Translations under genes and position numbers: made by a program
Notes under the pieces: model-generated
The model's database searches: none
Told to the model about the DNA's origin: nothing
The model's input: the letters and a program-made list of their open reading frames with translations, nothing else
Shown: positions 53,828 to 62,618 of the stretch, piece by piece
How positions within the stretch are numbered: the first letter of the stretch is position 1
Layout of the letters: each line of letters opens with the position of its first letter
Assembly (NCBI GenBank): GCA_947493195.1
Contig: CANLQG010000001.1
Coordinates: forward strand, 186,001-250,000
From: an uncultured Sphingomonadaceae bacterium
GTDB taxonomy: Bacteria; Pseudomonadota; Alphaproteobacteria; Sphingomonadales; Sphingomonadaceae
DNA: 64,000 bases
Direction: 5' to 3'

Positions 53828-54628
53828 CTAAATCCCTTGGGCAGGCGGTTGCAGATCGCCGGGCTTCGGAAGAACGGCGGTCAGGCCCTCATGCAACACT
53901 TCTGCGAAGCGCTCTACTCCCGCTTCGTCGGCCAGGTGGTCCTGACGCACCTCAACCTCGATGTAGAAGAGGCCCAGCGGATAGGCATGGCGCGGCACGG
54001 TATAATCGGTGTCGTCCATCTTGTAGGGTTGGTTGTCACCGATGCACAGACCTTCCATGCCGCGCAGGTAGTCCAGCACGTCAAGCGCATAGGCGTCCTC
54101 GCGTCCGTCGTGCAGGATGCCAATGTCCCATGGACGCTGCTCTCCCGACATGTTCGGCGTGAAGCTGTGCAGCGAGACGAGGATCGTCGACGCGCTTTTC
54201 GCCTCCCTCGCCTCCAGCGCTGCCGCGATCGCCGCATGATACGGCTCGAAAATAGCAGCACAGCGGGCTTGCCGGTCTTTTTCGGCAAGGTTCCTGTTTC
54301 CCGGAATCGGCGTCCCGTCGCTGATGACCGGCGCCCATTCGGGATCCCGGGGGTTGCGATTGCAGTCGCATACGAGACGGGAGAAATGCTGCCGGACAAA
54401 CGGTGCCTGCAGGCGCTCTCCCAGTGCTTCCCCCAATTCCCTCACCCCCAGGTCGAGAGCAATGTGCCGGCACCGGTCCCCGGCGGCCAGGCCGAGGTCG
54501 CCGAGTGACCTTGGAATTGCCAAGCCGGCATGATCCCCGATCAGCAGAAAGCGACTTTCGGTGACTGGCAGGTGATTGAACCGGACCGGATTTCCATCCG
54601 AGGCGTTGAGAAGAAAATTGTGGTCCAT
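53828..54628 (-). CDS. N-formylglutamate amidohydrolase family protein
   Basis: 266 residues from ATG 54628. FGase family segments: ESRFLLIGDHAGLAIP with metal ligands, CDCNRNPRDPEW, LVSLHSFTPNM and the DDTDYTVPRHA region. Members cleave N-formylglutamate in histidine breakdown, but this shorter 'BKN' type often stands alone and its true substrate is open. Convergent with the hydrolase, 12 bp apart. Confidence 0.88.
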   Translation of the reverse strand: MDHNFLLNASDGNPVRFNHLPVTESRFLLIGDHAGLAIPRSLGDLGLAAGDRCRHIALDLGVRELGEALGERLQAPFVRQHFSRLVCDCNRNPRDPEWAPVISDGTPIPGNRNLAEKDRQARCAAIFEPYHAAIAAALEAREAKSASTILVSLHSFTPNMSGEQRPWDIGILHDGREDAYALDVLDYLRGMEGLCIGDNQPYKMDDTDYTVPRHAYPLGLFYIEVEVRQDHLADEAGVERFAEVLHEGLTAVLPKPGDLQPPAQGI

Positions 54629-54663
54629 CCATCCCCAAACGTCTGGTCAGCTAGCACCGTTCC

Positions 54664-55581
54664 ATGCCCACCGTATCGATCAACCATGTGACCCGCTATC
54701 GCTACCAGCGCGAGGTGGCTTTCGGCGAACACCGCATACTCGTGCGCCCGCGGGAGAGTTACGATCAGCGGGTCCTGAGCGCCGAGCTAACAATCGATCC
54801 CGAACCCCGCGAACTGCGATGGCTGCAGGACGTGTTCGGGAACGCGGTGGCGATAGCCCGGTTCGACACGCGCGCCGACGAGCTTGAAATTCACGCCACG
54901 GCCGAGGTCGAGCACCTTCCGATCAGGCCGGACGATATCGCCATCGAGGAATATGCGAGGGCATATCCCTTCACCTATTCGGCGGAAGACATGCCCGACC
55001 TCCTTCGGTCGATAGAGCGGCGTTACCCCGATGCGGACCGTGAGATAGACCGCTGGGCGCGCTCCTTCCTTTCGAACGAGGCGACCGACACGCTTGGTCT
55101 TTTGCGCCGCATGACCGATGCGATCTACACCGGTTTCGAATACGAACCACGGTTCGAGAAAGGTGTGCAATCCCCGCTTGCCACACTGAACCTGCGCAAG
55201 GGCACCTGCCGCGATTACGCGGTCCTGATGATGGAGGCTGTAAGGGCACTGGGCTTCGCGGCACGGTTCGTTTCCGGATACCTCTATTCCGCCGGCGGCG
55301 ATCACGCCGCTGTCGGGGGACATTCCACCCATGCATGGTTACGCGTTTTCATCCCGGGATCGGGGTGGATCGAATTCGACCCGACGAACGGTATCGTGGG
55401 CAACCGGGGACTGATCCGCGTCGCCGTCGCGCGGGAACCCTCGCAAGCTCTCCCGCTCTCGGGAACATGGGTGGGCCAGCGAGGAAGCCATATCGACATG
55501 GATGTCGACGTACGAATCACGCGGCTCGATCTGGAGACCAGTCATCCCGCCGCCCCACGAAAGGACAACCGTTCATGCTGA
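54664..55581 (+). CDS. Transglutaminase-like protein, full triad
   Basis: 305 residues from ATG 54664. N-terminal beta domain (INHVTRYRYQREVAFGEHRI), then the transglutaminase core: Cys in KGTCRDYAVL near 180, His in STHAWLRV near 222, Asp in EFDPTNG near 239. Such bacterial proteins are cysteine proteases or amidases. No signal peptide. The next gene overlaps by 7 bp. Confidence 0.9.
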   Translation: MPTVSINHVTRYRYQREVAFGEHRILVRPRESYDQRVLSAELTIDPEPRELRWLQDVFGNAVAIARFDTRADELEIHATAEVEHLPIRPDDIAIEEYARAYPFTYSAEDMPDLLRSIERRYPDADREIDRWARSFLSNEATDTLGLLRRMTDAIYTGFEYEPRFEKGVQSPLATLNLRKGTCRDYAVLMMEAVRALGFAARFVSGYLYSAGGDHAAVGGHSTHAWLRVFIPGSGWIEFDPTNGIVGNRGLIRVAVAREPSQALPLSGTWVGQRGSHIDMDVDVRITRLDLETSHPAAPRKDNRSC

Positions 55582-56435
55582 TACGCGCGGGATACGATAT
55601 TCGCTTCGAGACCGAGGTCGAGGTTCCGATGCTCGCGCTACTGCATGTTCGCCCCGAAAGGCAGCGCGATCTGCGAACACCGGAAGTGCTGAACGCCCAG
55701 CCCGCCCTGCCGATCCGGACGCACATCGACCATTTCGGTAATGTCTGCAGCCGTTTTACCCTACCCCCGGGCTCGACGACTCTCTCAGCCGACTTCGTGA
55801 TAGAGGATAGTGGTGAACCCGACGAGGTCGCACCCGACGCACAGCAGGTGCCGGTCGATCAACTACCCGACGACGTGATCCAGTTCCTCCTGGGTTCTCG
55901 GTATTGCGAGGTCGGAAAGCTGGCGGAAGAGGCCTGGGACATCGCTAGGCATGCCGAGCCCGGCTGGCAACGTGCGCAGGCGCTGGTGACGGCGGCCCAC
56001 GAACGAATCGAATTCGATTACATGAAAGCCAGTACCGAACATACCGCTCGCTCGGCCTATGACGAGGGGTTCGGCGTTTGCCGCGACTTCGCCCATCTTG
56101 GCATTACCCTTTGCCGCGCCGCCAATATCCCGGCCCGGTATTGCACCGGTTACCTCGGCGACATCGGCATCGAACCGGTGGACTATCCGATGGATTTCAG
56201 CGCCTGGTTCGAAGTCTACCTGGGTGGCCGCTGGTATACGTTCGACGCACGGCACAACACGCCCCGCATCGCCCGGATCGTCATGGCGAAAGGCCGCGAT
56301 GCGACAGACACTGCGCTTACGACCCAGTTCGGCCGGGCGCGGCTGGCCCACTTCCATGTCCACACCGACGAAGTGGCCAACACGGACCTGTCGAAACCGC
56401 CGGAGCAGACGGCCCTGCCGCAGCCACGCGGCTAG
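55575..56435 (+). CDS. Transglutaminase-like protein, His replaced
   Basis: 286 residues from ATG 55575. Core Cys in GVCRDFAHLG and Asp in YTFDARHN are present, but the usual His before Trp is Ser (PMDFSAWFEVY). This family branch often varies there, so activity is uncertain. It forms an operon with the preceding paralogue. Confidence 0.88.
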   Translation: MLIRAGYDIRFETEVEVPMLALLHVRPERQRDLRTPEVLNAQPALPIRTHIDHFGNVCSRFTLPPGSTTLSADFVIEDSGEPDEVAPDAQQVPVDQLPDDVIQFLLGSRYCEVGKLAEEAWDIARHAEPGWQRAQALVTAAHERIEFDYMKASTEHTARSAYDEGFGVCRDFAHLGITLCRAANIPARYCTGYLGDIGIEPVDYPMDFSAWFEVYLGGRWYTFDARHNTPRIARIVMAKGRDATDTALTTQFGRARLAHFHVHTDEVANTDLSKPPEQTALPQPRG

Positions 56436-56493
56436 TTCCGATAAATCGGGCTTTGGCACCTTGGACCGCGGTCGAATACCACAGTCCTGTGAC

Positions 56494-58518
56494 CTAGGCC
56501 GATCCGCTGAAAGCCAGCTGCTCGCGGAGTTTGTCTTCCGACACCTCCACCTGCCTGCGGACCGAAGCATGCTTGCGTTCGGCGGCGCCCTGCGCCCATT
56601 TTCGCAACCACTCCGCTGGGCCATTCTCGATCGGCCAGACCTTTGCTGATCGGCCCACCATCGTCGCCACTGCCGCGCCGTAATGGCGATAGAGCTCGTC
56701 ATCGAGAGCCGTGATAGCTTCCGAACTTCCAGGATCGCCTTGCCTGCCCGCGCGGCCGTAAAGCTGGCGGTCGATGCGGGCAGTCTCGTGGAAGGCCGTA
56801 AGGATGACGTGCAACCCGCCGGCCTCGCGGGCTTCCTCCGACAATTCGATATCGGTGCCCCTTCCCGCCATGTTGGTGGCGACGGTAACCGCGCCAAGCT
56901 GTCCGGCCTGCGCGACCACTCCGGCTTCCTCCCCGTCCTGCCGTGCATTCAGCAGCCGGTAGGGAATGGCGCGCGCATCCAGCACTGCGGCGACGCTTTC
57001 TGAATCGGCGACGGAGCGCGTCCCGACAAGGATCGGACGCATGCCCTCTCCCTGCCTGATCGAAGCCACGCTGTCTGCCACGGCATGCCATTTGGCTTCC
57101 TGATCGCGGTGCATGGCGTGGCCGCGATGTTCGCGAATGCGCGGACGATTGGTGGGTACGGGTTTCACTTTCAGGCCGAAGTCGGCCCACAATTCGCCGG
57201 CTACCTCGCGCACGGTCCCGCTCATGCCCGAAAGGCGGCGGTAGCGGCGGAAAAATCGCTGGTAGGTGATGCGGGCAATGGTGTTGCGCATGCCGGTCAG
57301 CTCCACCTGCTCCTTCACTTCCACGAGCTGGTGCAGGCCGCCTTCCCATGACCGGTCGGCCATGGTGCGCCCTGTGCTTTCGTCAACGATGCTGACCTTG
57401 CCGTCCACCACCACATAGTCGCGGTCGCGCTGGAACAGCAGGAGCGCCGAGAGCGCCTGGCTGGCCAGTTGTTCACGCGCCTGGCGAATGCGCCACATGC
57501 GCTGCGGCAAGCCGGCGGCAAGCTGCTGCACGGCGCGTTTGCCCCGCTCGGAAAGTTCGATAGCGCGGTCCGCCACCTTGATCGCGTAATCCCGCCCTTC
57601 CTCCAGGTGCGTGACCAGTTCCAGTGCCGAGAGATAGAGGCCATCGTCGTCTGCCGGGATTTCCTGCGAGAGGATCAGCGGCGTGCGCGCCTCGTCGATG
57701 AAGATCGAGTCGGCTTCATCCACGATGGCGAAATGCAGCCCGCGCATGGTAAGCGGTGATTGCGTTCGTCCGGCCAGCCGCGCCACCTTGCGCCGCGCTG
57801 CCCCGCGCGCCTTGCCCAGTTGTGCCTGGTCGCGCAGGTAATCGAAAGCGATCTCCTTGTTGGTGCCGTAGACCACGTCGGCCCGGTAGGCGGCCTGGCG
57901 CTGGGGTGGTTCCATCCCTTCCACGATCAGGCCAGTGGTGAGGCCGAATAGGTGATAGACCGGCTCAAGCTTGGCAAGATCGCGCTCTGCCAGATAGTCG
58001 TTCACGGTGAACACATGCACCGGGCTACCCGCCAGCGAAGCGGTGATGGCGGGCAGCAGCGCGGTGATCGTCTTGCCCTCTCCGGTTGCCATTTCTGCGA
58101 TACCGCCGGACAGCATCACCAGCCCGCCCATCAGTTGCACCGGGTAATGCGACAGGCCCAGTTCACGCCGGGTCGCCTCGCGGATAAGGGCAAGGCATTC
58201 GTCCACCAGCGGTTCTGCAAAGCCTTCCCGCCCAAGCCTGCGTCGCATGTCGCGGCAGCGGATACGGAACGCCTCGTCGCCCATGTCGGCAAGATCGGTG
58301 AAACCTTCCGCAATAGCGGTTGCACGTTCCAGCAAGCGGCCTCTGCCGACTGGCGGATCGACCATCAGGCGACCCAGCAGCTTGTCCAGCGGGCGATCCC
58401 ACTTCCACGGTTTCAGCGGCGCCGCCTCGGGATAGGGCGCGATACACGGTCGCTCATCGCTGCGGATCTCGCGCCAGATGTCGGCAGCACGTTCCGTGAA
58501 GGGGGCAGGCTCAGGCAT
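56494..58518 (-). CDS. SecA-like ATPase lacking the C-terminal third
   Basis: 674 residues from ATG 58518, overlapping the M50 gene by 8 bp; canonical SecA has about 850-900. Walker A EMATGEGKT near 143, GTNKEIAFDYLRD, Walker B VDEADSIFIDEARTPLI near 264, the VDESTGRTMADRSWEGGLHQ segment, SGMSGTVRE, NMAGRGTDI and arginine finger QLYGRAGRQGDPGSS. A reduced preprotein-binding domain is present. It stops soon after the start of the long scaffold helix, so the two-helix finger, wing domain and zinc tail are missing. It is probably an export motor for the cluster's surface protein. Confidence 0.9.
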   Translation of the reverse strand: MPEPAPFTERAADIWREIRSDERPCIAPYPEAAPLKPWKWDRPLDKLLGRLMVDPPVGRGRLLERATAIAEGFTDLADMGDEAFRIRCRDMRRRLGREGFAEPLVDECLALIREATRRELGLSHYPVQLMGGLVMLSGGIAEMATGEGKTITALLPAITASLAGSPVHVFTVNDYLAERDLAKLEPVYHLFGLTTGLIVEGMEPPQRQAAYRADVVYGTNKEIAFDYLRDQAQLGKARGAARRKVARLAGRTQSPLTMRGLHFAIVDEADSIFIDEARTPLILSQEIPADDDGLYLSALELVTHLEEGRDYAIKVADRAIELSERGKRAVQQLAAGLPQRMWRIRQAREQLASQALSALLLFQRDRDYVVVDGKVSIVDESTGRTMADRSWEGGLHQLVEVKEQVELTGMRNTIARITYQRFFRRYRRLSGMSGTVREVAGELWADFGLKVKPVPTNRPRIREHRGHAMHRDQEAKWHAVADSVASIRQGEGMRPILVGTRSVADSESVAAVLDARAIPYRLLNARQDGEEAGVVAQAGQLGAVTVATNMAGRGTDIELSEEAREAGGLHVILTAFHETARIDRQLYGRAGRQGDPGSSEAITALDDELYRHYGAAVATMVGRSAKVWPIENGPAEWLRKWAQGAAERKHASVRRQVEVSEDKLREQLAFSGSA

Positions 58519-60664
58519 CAAAGCGTGACAGCAATAGCTGGCGCAGGCGACGGGTGATCTGCCAGCCCAGCGGTTCCCAATCGAGCTGGAAGCGCACATA
58601 AACGCGCGTGCCGAAGGGCACATCGGCCAGTTCCGGCGGCAGGGCGATATCGAAAAGAAACACCCGCTGCAGTGCTGTGCGCCCCTGCTGATCGCGCGGA
58701 TCGATCGGAAACGGCCCGCCGTTGCTGGATGCCAGTGCCGGGCTCGGCAATTCGTGCGTGGCTCCGGGAACGGCGCGGATGATCGCGCTTTCGAATGTTT
58801 CGCCTGGACGGTTCGCAAGGCGGAATTTCACCCCGTTCAGGTGCCCGCGGATCAGTTCGAAATCGTCCTGCGACACGGCGATGCGCGCTATGTCCGCATG
58901 GCCGGGCGTAACATAGCCGATAAGGTCGCCGTTCTTCACGAAGCGACCTGGCATGTCGGCCGCCGGCCCTGCCGCAAGGACGAACTGGCCAGCCACGCCC
59001 GCGTGCAGATCAAGTTCGCCCAGCCGCTGTTGGCCAACCGCCAGCCGCTCTCCCACTTCCTGCAGTTGCAGCGTGCTCACCTCGCGCTCCACCCGGTCGC
59101 GGCGCAGCTGGGCATCGGCTTCCTGGCGCAGTTCGGCCAGTCGCCAGCCGAGGCGCTCCACCTCGGCCTCCAGGATGGGATGTGCGGTTTCAACCAGCAG
59201 CTCTCCGGGTTCGACCTGCTGGCCTTCTCGCGCCGGGATGGCGACGATCGTGCCATCACCACGTGCGCGCACCTGCGCATCCTCCGGCAGCCACACAACG
59301 CCCTGCGTGTTGGCATGGTGCGGTGCGGGTACAACAAACAGCAGCAATATGCCCGCTGCCACCGCGCCCATCGACCACTGCACGGCCCGGCGGCGGTTGC
59401 GGTGCAGTTGCGGGCTGGTGAAGACGTGGGCAAACATCTTCCAGATCGGCAGGCCAAGCCCCGACCAGATCGTCCACAAGGCAATCAGCACGCCGACTAT
59501 GAAGAACTTTTCCGCCACCATCAGCGCGATACCGAACATCATCACCATCCGCGCCACGAAGGCGGCGGGAGCATAGAAGACGAACCACCATTTCTCGCCA
59601 CGAGTGGCGGCATAAGGCTTGTTCGAGTGGGTACGAAAAACATACTTGTCGATCAGATGAGACCAGTACTTGTTCGAACGCGTGGCAAGGTTGGGAATCT
59701 CCACCAGGTCTGCCAGGATGTAATAGCCATCAAAGCGAAGCAACGGGTTGCCGTTCACCAGCAGCGTGGAAATACCTGCCACCACCATGGTATTGAACGC
59801 CACCGCACGGGCAAAGCCGGGTTCCAGCAAAACCCATGCGAACATCGCCAGCGCAGCAATGAACACTTCCACAATCATGCCTGCCGCACCTACCAGCGCG
59901 CGCTGCCATTTATCCTTCAGTGCGGCTGCCGACGATGCCTCCACATAGGGAACCGGGAACATCACCAGCAGCATGATGCCCATCTCGCGGATTTCCCGCC
60001 CATTGGCCTTGGCGGCATAACCGTGCCCCAGTTCGTGCGCGGCCTTCACCACCGGGTAGACCAGTAGCATGATCAGCAGGTTGTCGGTCGCCAGAACGCG
60101 GTCCCACAGGTTCCCGGTCAACTCGTCGTAGTGCTGCCCGGCAAGGAGGATTGCAGGCAGCACCACGGCGAGCCACAGGACCAGTCCCGGCCAACCGAAG
60201 ACGGGCCTGATCCAGTTTATCGTGCGGTTTAAGAACGCGTCGGGGTCGATCAGCGGGATGCGAAAGCTCATCGGGCTTTTCAGGTTCTGCATCCAGACCT
60301 GCCTGCGCTGCTTCTTGCGCCGCTTGAACAGTTCCGCCGTCTCGGGCGTCACGTCGGTCGACAGCAGGTCGGCACCGTGCAGTTGCCCCAGTGCCGTGAT
60401 GATCTCATCCTGCGTGGGCGCGTCTTCGCCCAACCGGTCGACCAGGTTTTCCCACAGCGCGTTCACGGTGTGCGTTCCGTCCAGCTTGCCGATAAGCAGG
60501 TAGGCGCCGCGCGGGAAGCGATGGCCCCGGCCCGCCGCGCCATCGTCCAGCACGTACCACACCTGCTTGCGATAGACGTGGCGGCGCACCCGCACGTGGC
60601 TGCGCAGGCGCGGCTTCAGGTGGGCGACGTTGAACCAGTTCGCGCTCTGGAAGGGGTTTGCCAT
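58511..60664 (-). CDS. PqqD-like / M50 metallopeptidase / HlyD-type fusion membrane protein
   Basis: 717 residues from ATG 60664. Residues about 15-105 resemble a PqqD-type recognition fold (RRHVYRKQVWYVLDD, PRGAYLLIGKLDGTHTVNALW). A multi-helix M50 site-2-protease core follows, with zinc motif HELGHGYAAKANG near 209 and NPLLRFDGYYILAD near 305. After further helices (about 385-455) comes a lipoyl/HlyD-like periplasmic part (GTIVAIPAREGQQVEPGELLVE ... coiled coil ... FVKNGDLIGYV). It likely binds, and may cut, the client during export. Confidence 0.9.
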   Translation of the reverse strand: MANPFQSANWFNVAHLKPRLRSHVRVRRHVYRKQVWYVLDDGAAGRGHRFPRGAYLLIGKLDGTHTVNALWENLVDRLGEDAPTQDEIITALGQLHGADLLSTDVTPETAELFKRRKKQRRQVWMQNLKSPMSFRIPLIDPDAFLNRTINWIRPVFGWPGLVLWLAVVLPAILLAGQHYDELTGNLWDRVLATDNLLIMLLVYPVVKAAHELGHGYAAKANGREIREMGIMLLVMFPVPYVEASSAAALKDKWQRALVGAAGMIVEVFIAALAMFAWVLLEPGFARAVAFNTMVVAGISTLLVNGNPLLRFDGYYILADLVEIPNLATRSNKYWSHLIDKYVFRTHSNKPYAATRGEKWWFVFYAPAAFVARMVMMFGIALMVAEKFFIVGVLIALWTIWSGLGLPIWKMFAHVFTSPQLHRNRRRAVQWSMGAVAAGILLLFVVPAPHHANTQGVVWLPEDAQVRARGDGTIVAIPAREGQQVEPGELLVETAHPILEAEVERLGWRLAELRQEADAQLRRDRVEREVSTLQLQEVGERLAVGQQRLGELDLHAGVAGQFVLAAGPAADMPGRFVKNGDLIGYVTPGHADIARIAVSQDDFELIRGHLNGVKFRLANRPGETFESAIIRAVPGATHELPSPALASSNGGPFPIDPRDQQGRTALQRVFLFDIALPPELADVPFGTRVYVRFQLDWEPLGWQITRRLRQLLLSRFDA

Positions 60665-60671
60665 GTGCGCC

Positions 60672-62546
60672 TCAGGGCAGCCATTTCCAGAAGAAGAGCC
60701 GCAGCCAGTCGCGCAGTCCGCGCGTCCAGATCCACAGTCGGCTGCGGCGATCGACATCCACCTTGGCTACTCCTTCCAAGCCGGGGCGAAGGATTTCCCT
60801 CGCGCCATCGGCCAGTTCGCCTTCCACCCGGAAAGTGTTGCTGCCATCCTCCTGCGAGGTGACGGAGGTCAGCTTGGTAACCGTGAAGGGCACTGTGCGA
60901 CCGGCCAGCCCGGTGGGGGCAAACTGCCCTTCCTGTCCGGGTTGGAGGTAAGAAATGTCGCTTTCAGCCACCTGCAGCACCACGCGGAAATCGTCCATCG
61001 GGGCGACCTCGAACAGTGTCTCGCCTTCTTCGACCGGAGAGCCGATGAGCTGGCTGACGTCGCCAGACACCAGCACCCCATCGATGGGCGCGACGATATT
61101 GACGCGTTCCAGTTTGTACTCGATCAGCCGAAGCTCTGCCTGCGCCTGCCGCAGCTGCGCCCCGAAAAGGTTCATCTCCGATCGTTCATGGCTGGCCAGC
61201 GCCTGGCGATAGCGGCGGTCGAACTGCTGCACTTCGCTCTGTGCGCGAGCATGGTCCAGCCGCAGGTCGCGGTCATCCAGCCTGGCAAGGACTTGGCCTG
61301 CCACAACCTCGTCACCCGCGCGCGCATTGGAACTGGCGATGAAGCCGGAAAAAGGCACGGCAGCGGTGCGCTGCACGCGGCCTTCCAGCGCGGAATCGGC
61401 GCTGACCCGGAACTGCGCGAAAGGCAGCAGCAGGAACAGCAGAAGGATAATAGCAAGCCCGCCCAGCGCCTTTGCCAGCGGGCGGCGCGGGCCAAACATA
61501 GCCTTGGCGCCATCCATGCCTTTCTTGCGGATGCGACCGCTCAGCAGCCGCTCCTCGCGCCGCTTTAGTGCGATGGTGGGCGCCACCAGGGCCGCGGCGG
61601 TTTCGCACAGCAGCAGCTCTTCCTGCGAGAACGCTTCGCCTTCCTTGTCCCGCTCCAGTAACAGCACGCCTGACGGCATACCGCGATCCTCCAGCATTAC
61701 CGATGCAAGCGCCCGGCTGCCCAACGCGGTGGCGAGCCGTGCGTGCTGGATGGTGATGTCGGCAGCATCTTCTTCGGCTGCAGGGCAGGCGATGGTGGCA
61801 CCCTGGTCGAAGGCTTCTTCCATCGCCGCTTCCAGCGTTTCGGCAAAGTCCGATTGCTTGCGAAACCACGCACCGTGCGACATCGCGGCAAGCTTCACCC
61901 TGTTGCCCGCCACCAGGCCCACTGCAGCGCGATCGGCCTTTAGGATGCGACATGTCTCGTTGCACAGGGCCAGCACCGCCTCGTCGAGGCTTTCCTCCTC
62001 CTGCACGGCGGCAAGCAGTTCCATCGCCAGAGCCGCGCGCTCACCGCCATGCTCACGCTCTGCTGCGCGGTACTGCCATACCAGCGAGAGGATCCAGCCG
62101 ACGCCCCAGTGCAATTCGCGCAAGGCAGTCTGCAAGACGGCGGCGTGGGCCTCCTGCACGGTCATTACGATGGCGCCATGCGTGCCCTCCCCCGAAATCA
62201 CCGGATAGGCGATCACCGTCAATCCAGGAGCATCGGCAACCGGACCGATCATGGGCTCGCGGTTGTTGAGAACGGCCTCGCCCGCGAGCCGCAGGGGATC
62301 GATGTCGGTCGGTTTGGCAGGCCAGGCCGCTGCCGGGGCGTAAGCACCGGTCGAGCTTTCGAGGAGGATCAACCCGCCTCGGACCCCCGGTGTACGCGCG
62401 CATTGCAGCGCCAGCCAGGCGCGGCAGAACTCGGCAGGCCCGGTGGCGGTAGCGAGCGCCGCCCAGAGCGCAGCGTCGTTCCCGGATGAAGAAGCATTGC
62501 CCTCCGCCCGGTTGCCGCCGACAGTCTGGGCCTTCACTTCCGTCAT
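60672..62546 (-). CDS. GAF / HlyD fusion membrane adaptor
   Basis: 624 residues from ATG 62546. N-terminal half cytoplasmic, with one or two GAF-like domains (LDEAVLALCNETCRILKADRAAVGLV; SVMLEDRGMPSGVLLLERD). One membrane helix at about 357-377 (LGGLAIILLLFLLLPFAQF). Then a periplasmic adaptor: SALEGRVQRTAAVPFSGFI, lipoyl half-motifs, coiled coil 440-490, IVAPIDGVLVSGDVSQLIG. It is 7 bp before the M50 gene. It may couple a cytoplasmic signal to export. Confidence 0.88.
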   Translation of the reverse strand: MTEVKAQTVGGNRAEGNASSSGNDAALWAALATATGPAEFCRAWLALQCARTPGVRGGLILLESSTGAYAPAAAWPAKPTDIDPLRLAGEAVLNNREPMIGPVADAPGLTVIAYPVISGEGTHGAIVMTVQEAHAAVLQTALRELHWGVGWILSLVWQYRAAEREHGGERAALAMELLAAVQEEESLDEAVLALCNETCRILKADRAAVGLVAGNRVKLAAMSHGAWFRKQSDFAETLEAAMEEAFDQGATIACPAAEEDAADITIQHARLATALGSRALASVMLEDRGMPSGVLLLERDKEGEAFSQEELLLCETAAALVAPTIALKRREERLLSGRIRKKGMDGAKAMFGPRRPLAKALGGLAIILLLFLLLPFAQFRVSADSALEGRVQRTAAVPFSGFIASSNARAGDEVVAGQVLARLDDRDLRLDHARAQSEVQQFDRRYRQALASHERSEMNLFGAQLRQAQAELRLIEYKLERVNIVAPIDGVLVSGDVSQLIGSPVEEGETLFEVAPMDDFRVVLQVAESDISYLQPGQEGQFAPTGLAGRTVPFTVTKLTSVTSQEDGSNTFRVEGELADGAREILRPGLEGVAKVDVDRRSRLWIWTRGLRDWLRLFFWKWLP

Positions 62547-62618
62547 GGTTGCGCTGGTCGCCCCCTTCGCTTGTACTAACCCGTCAGGAAAGTAGGCGAC
62601 GCCATCGCGTACAAGGGA

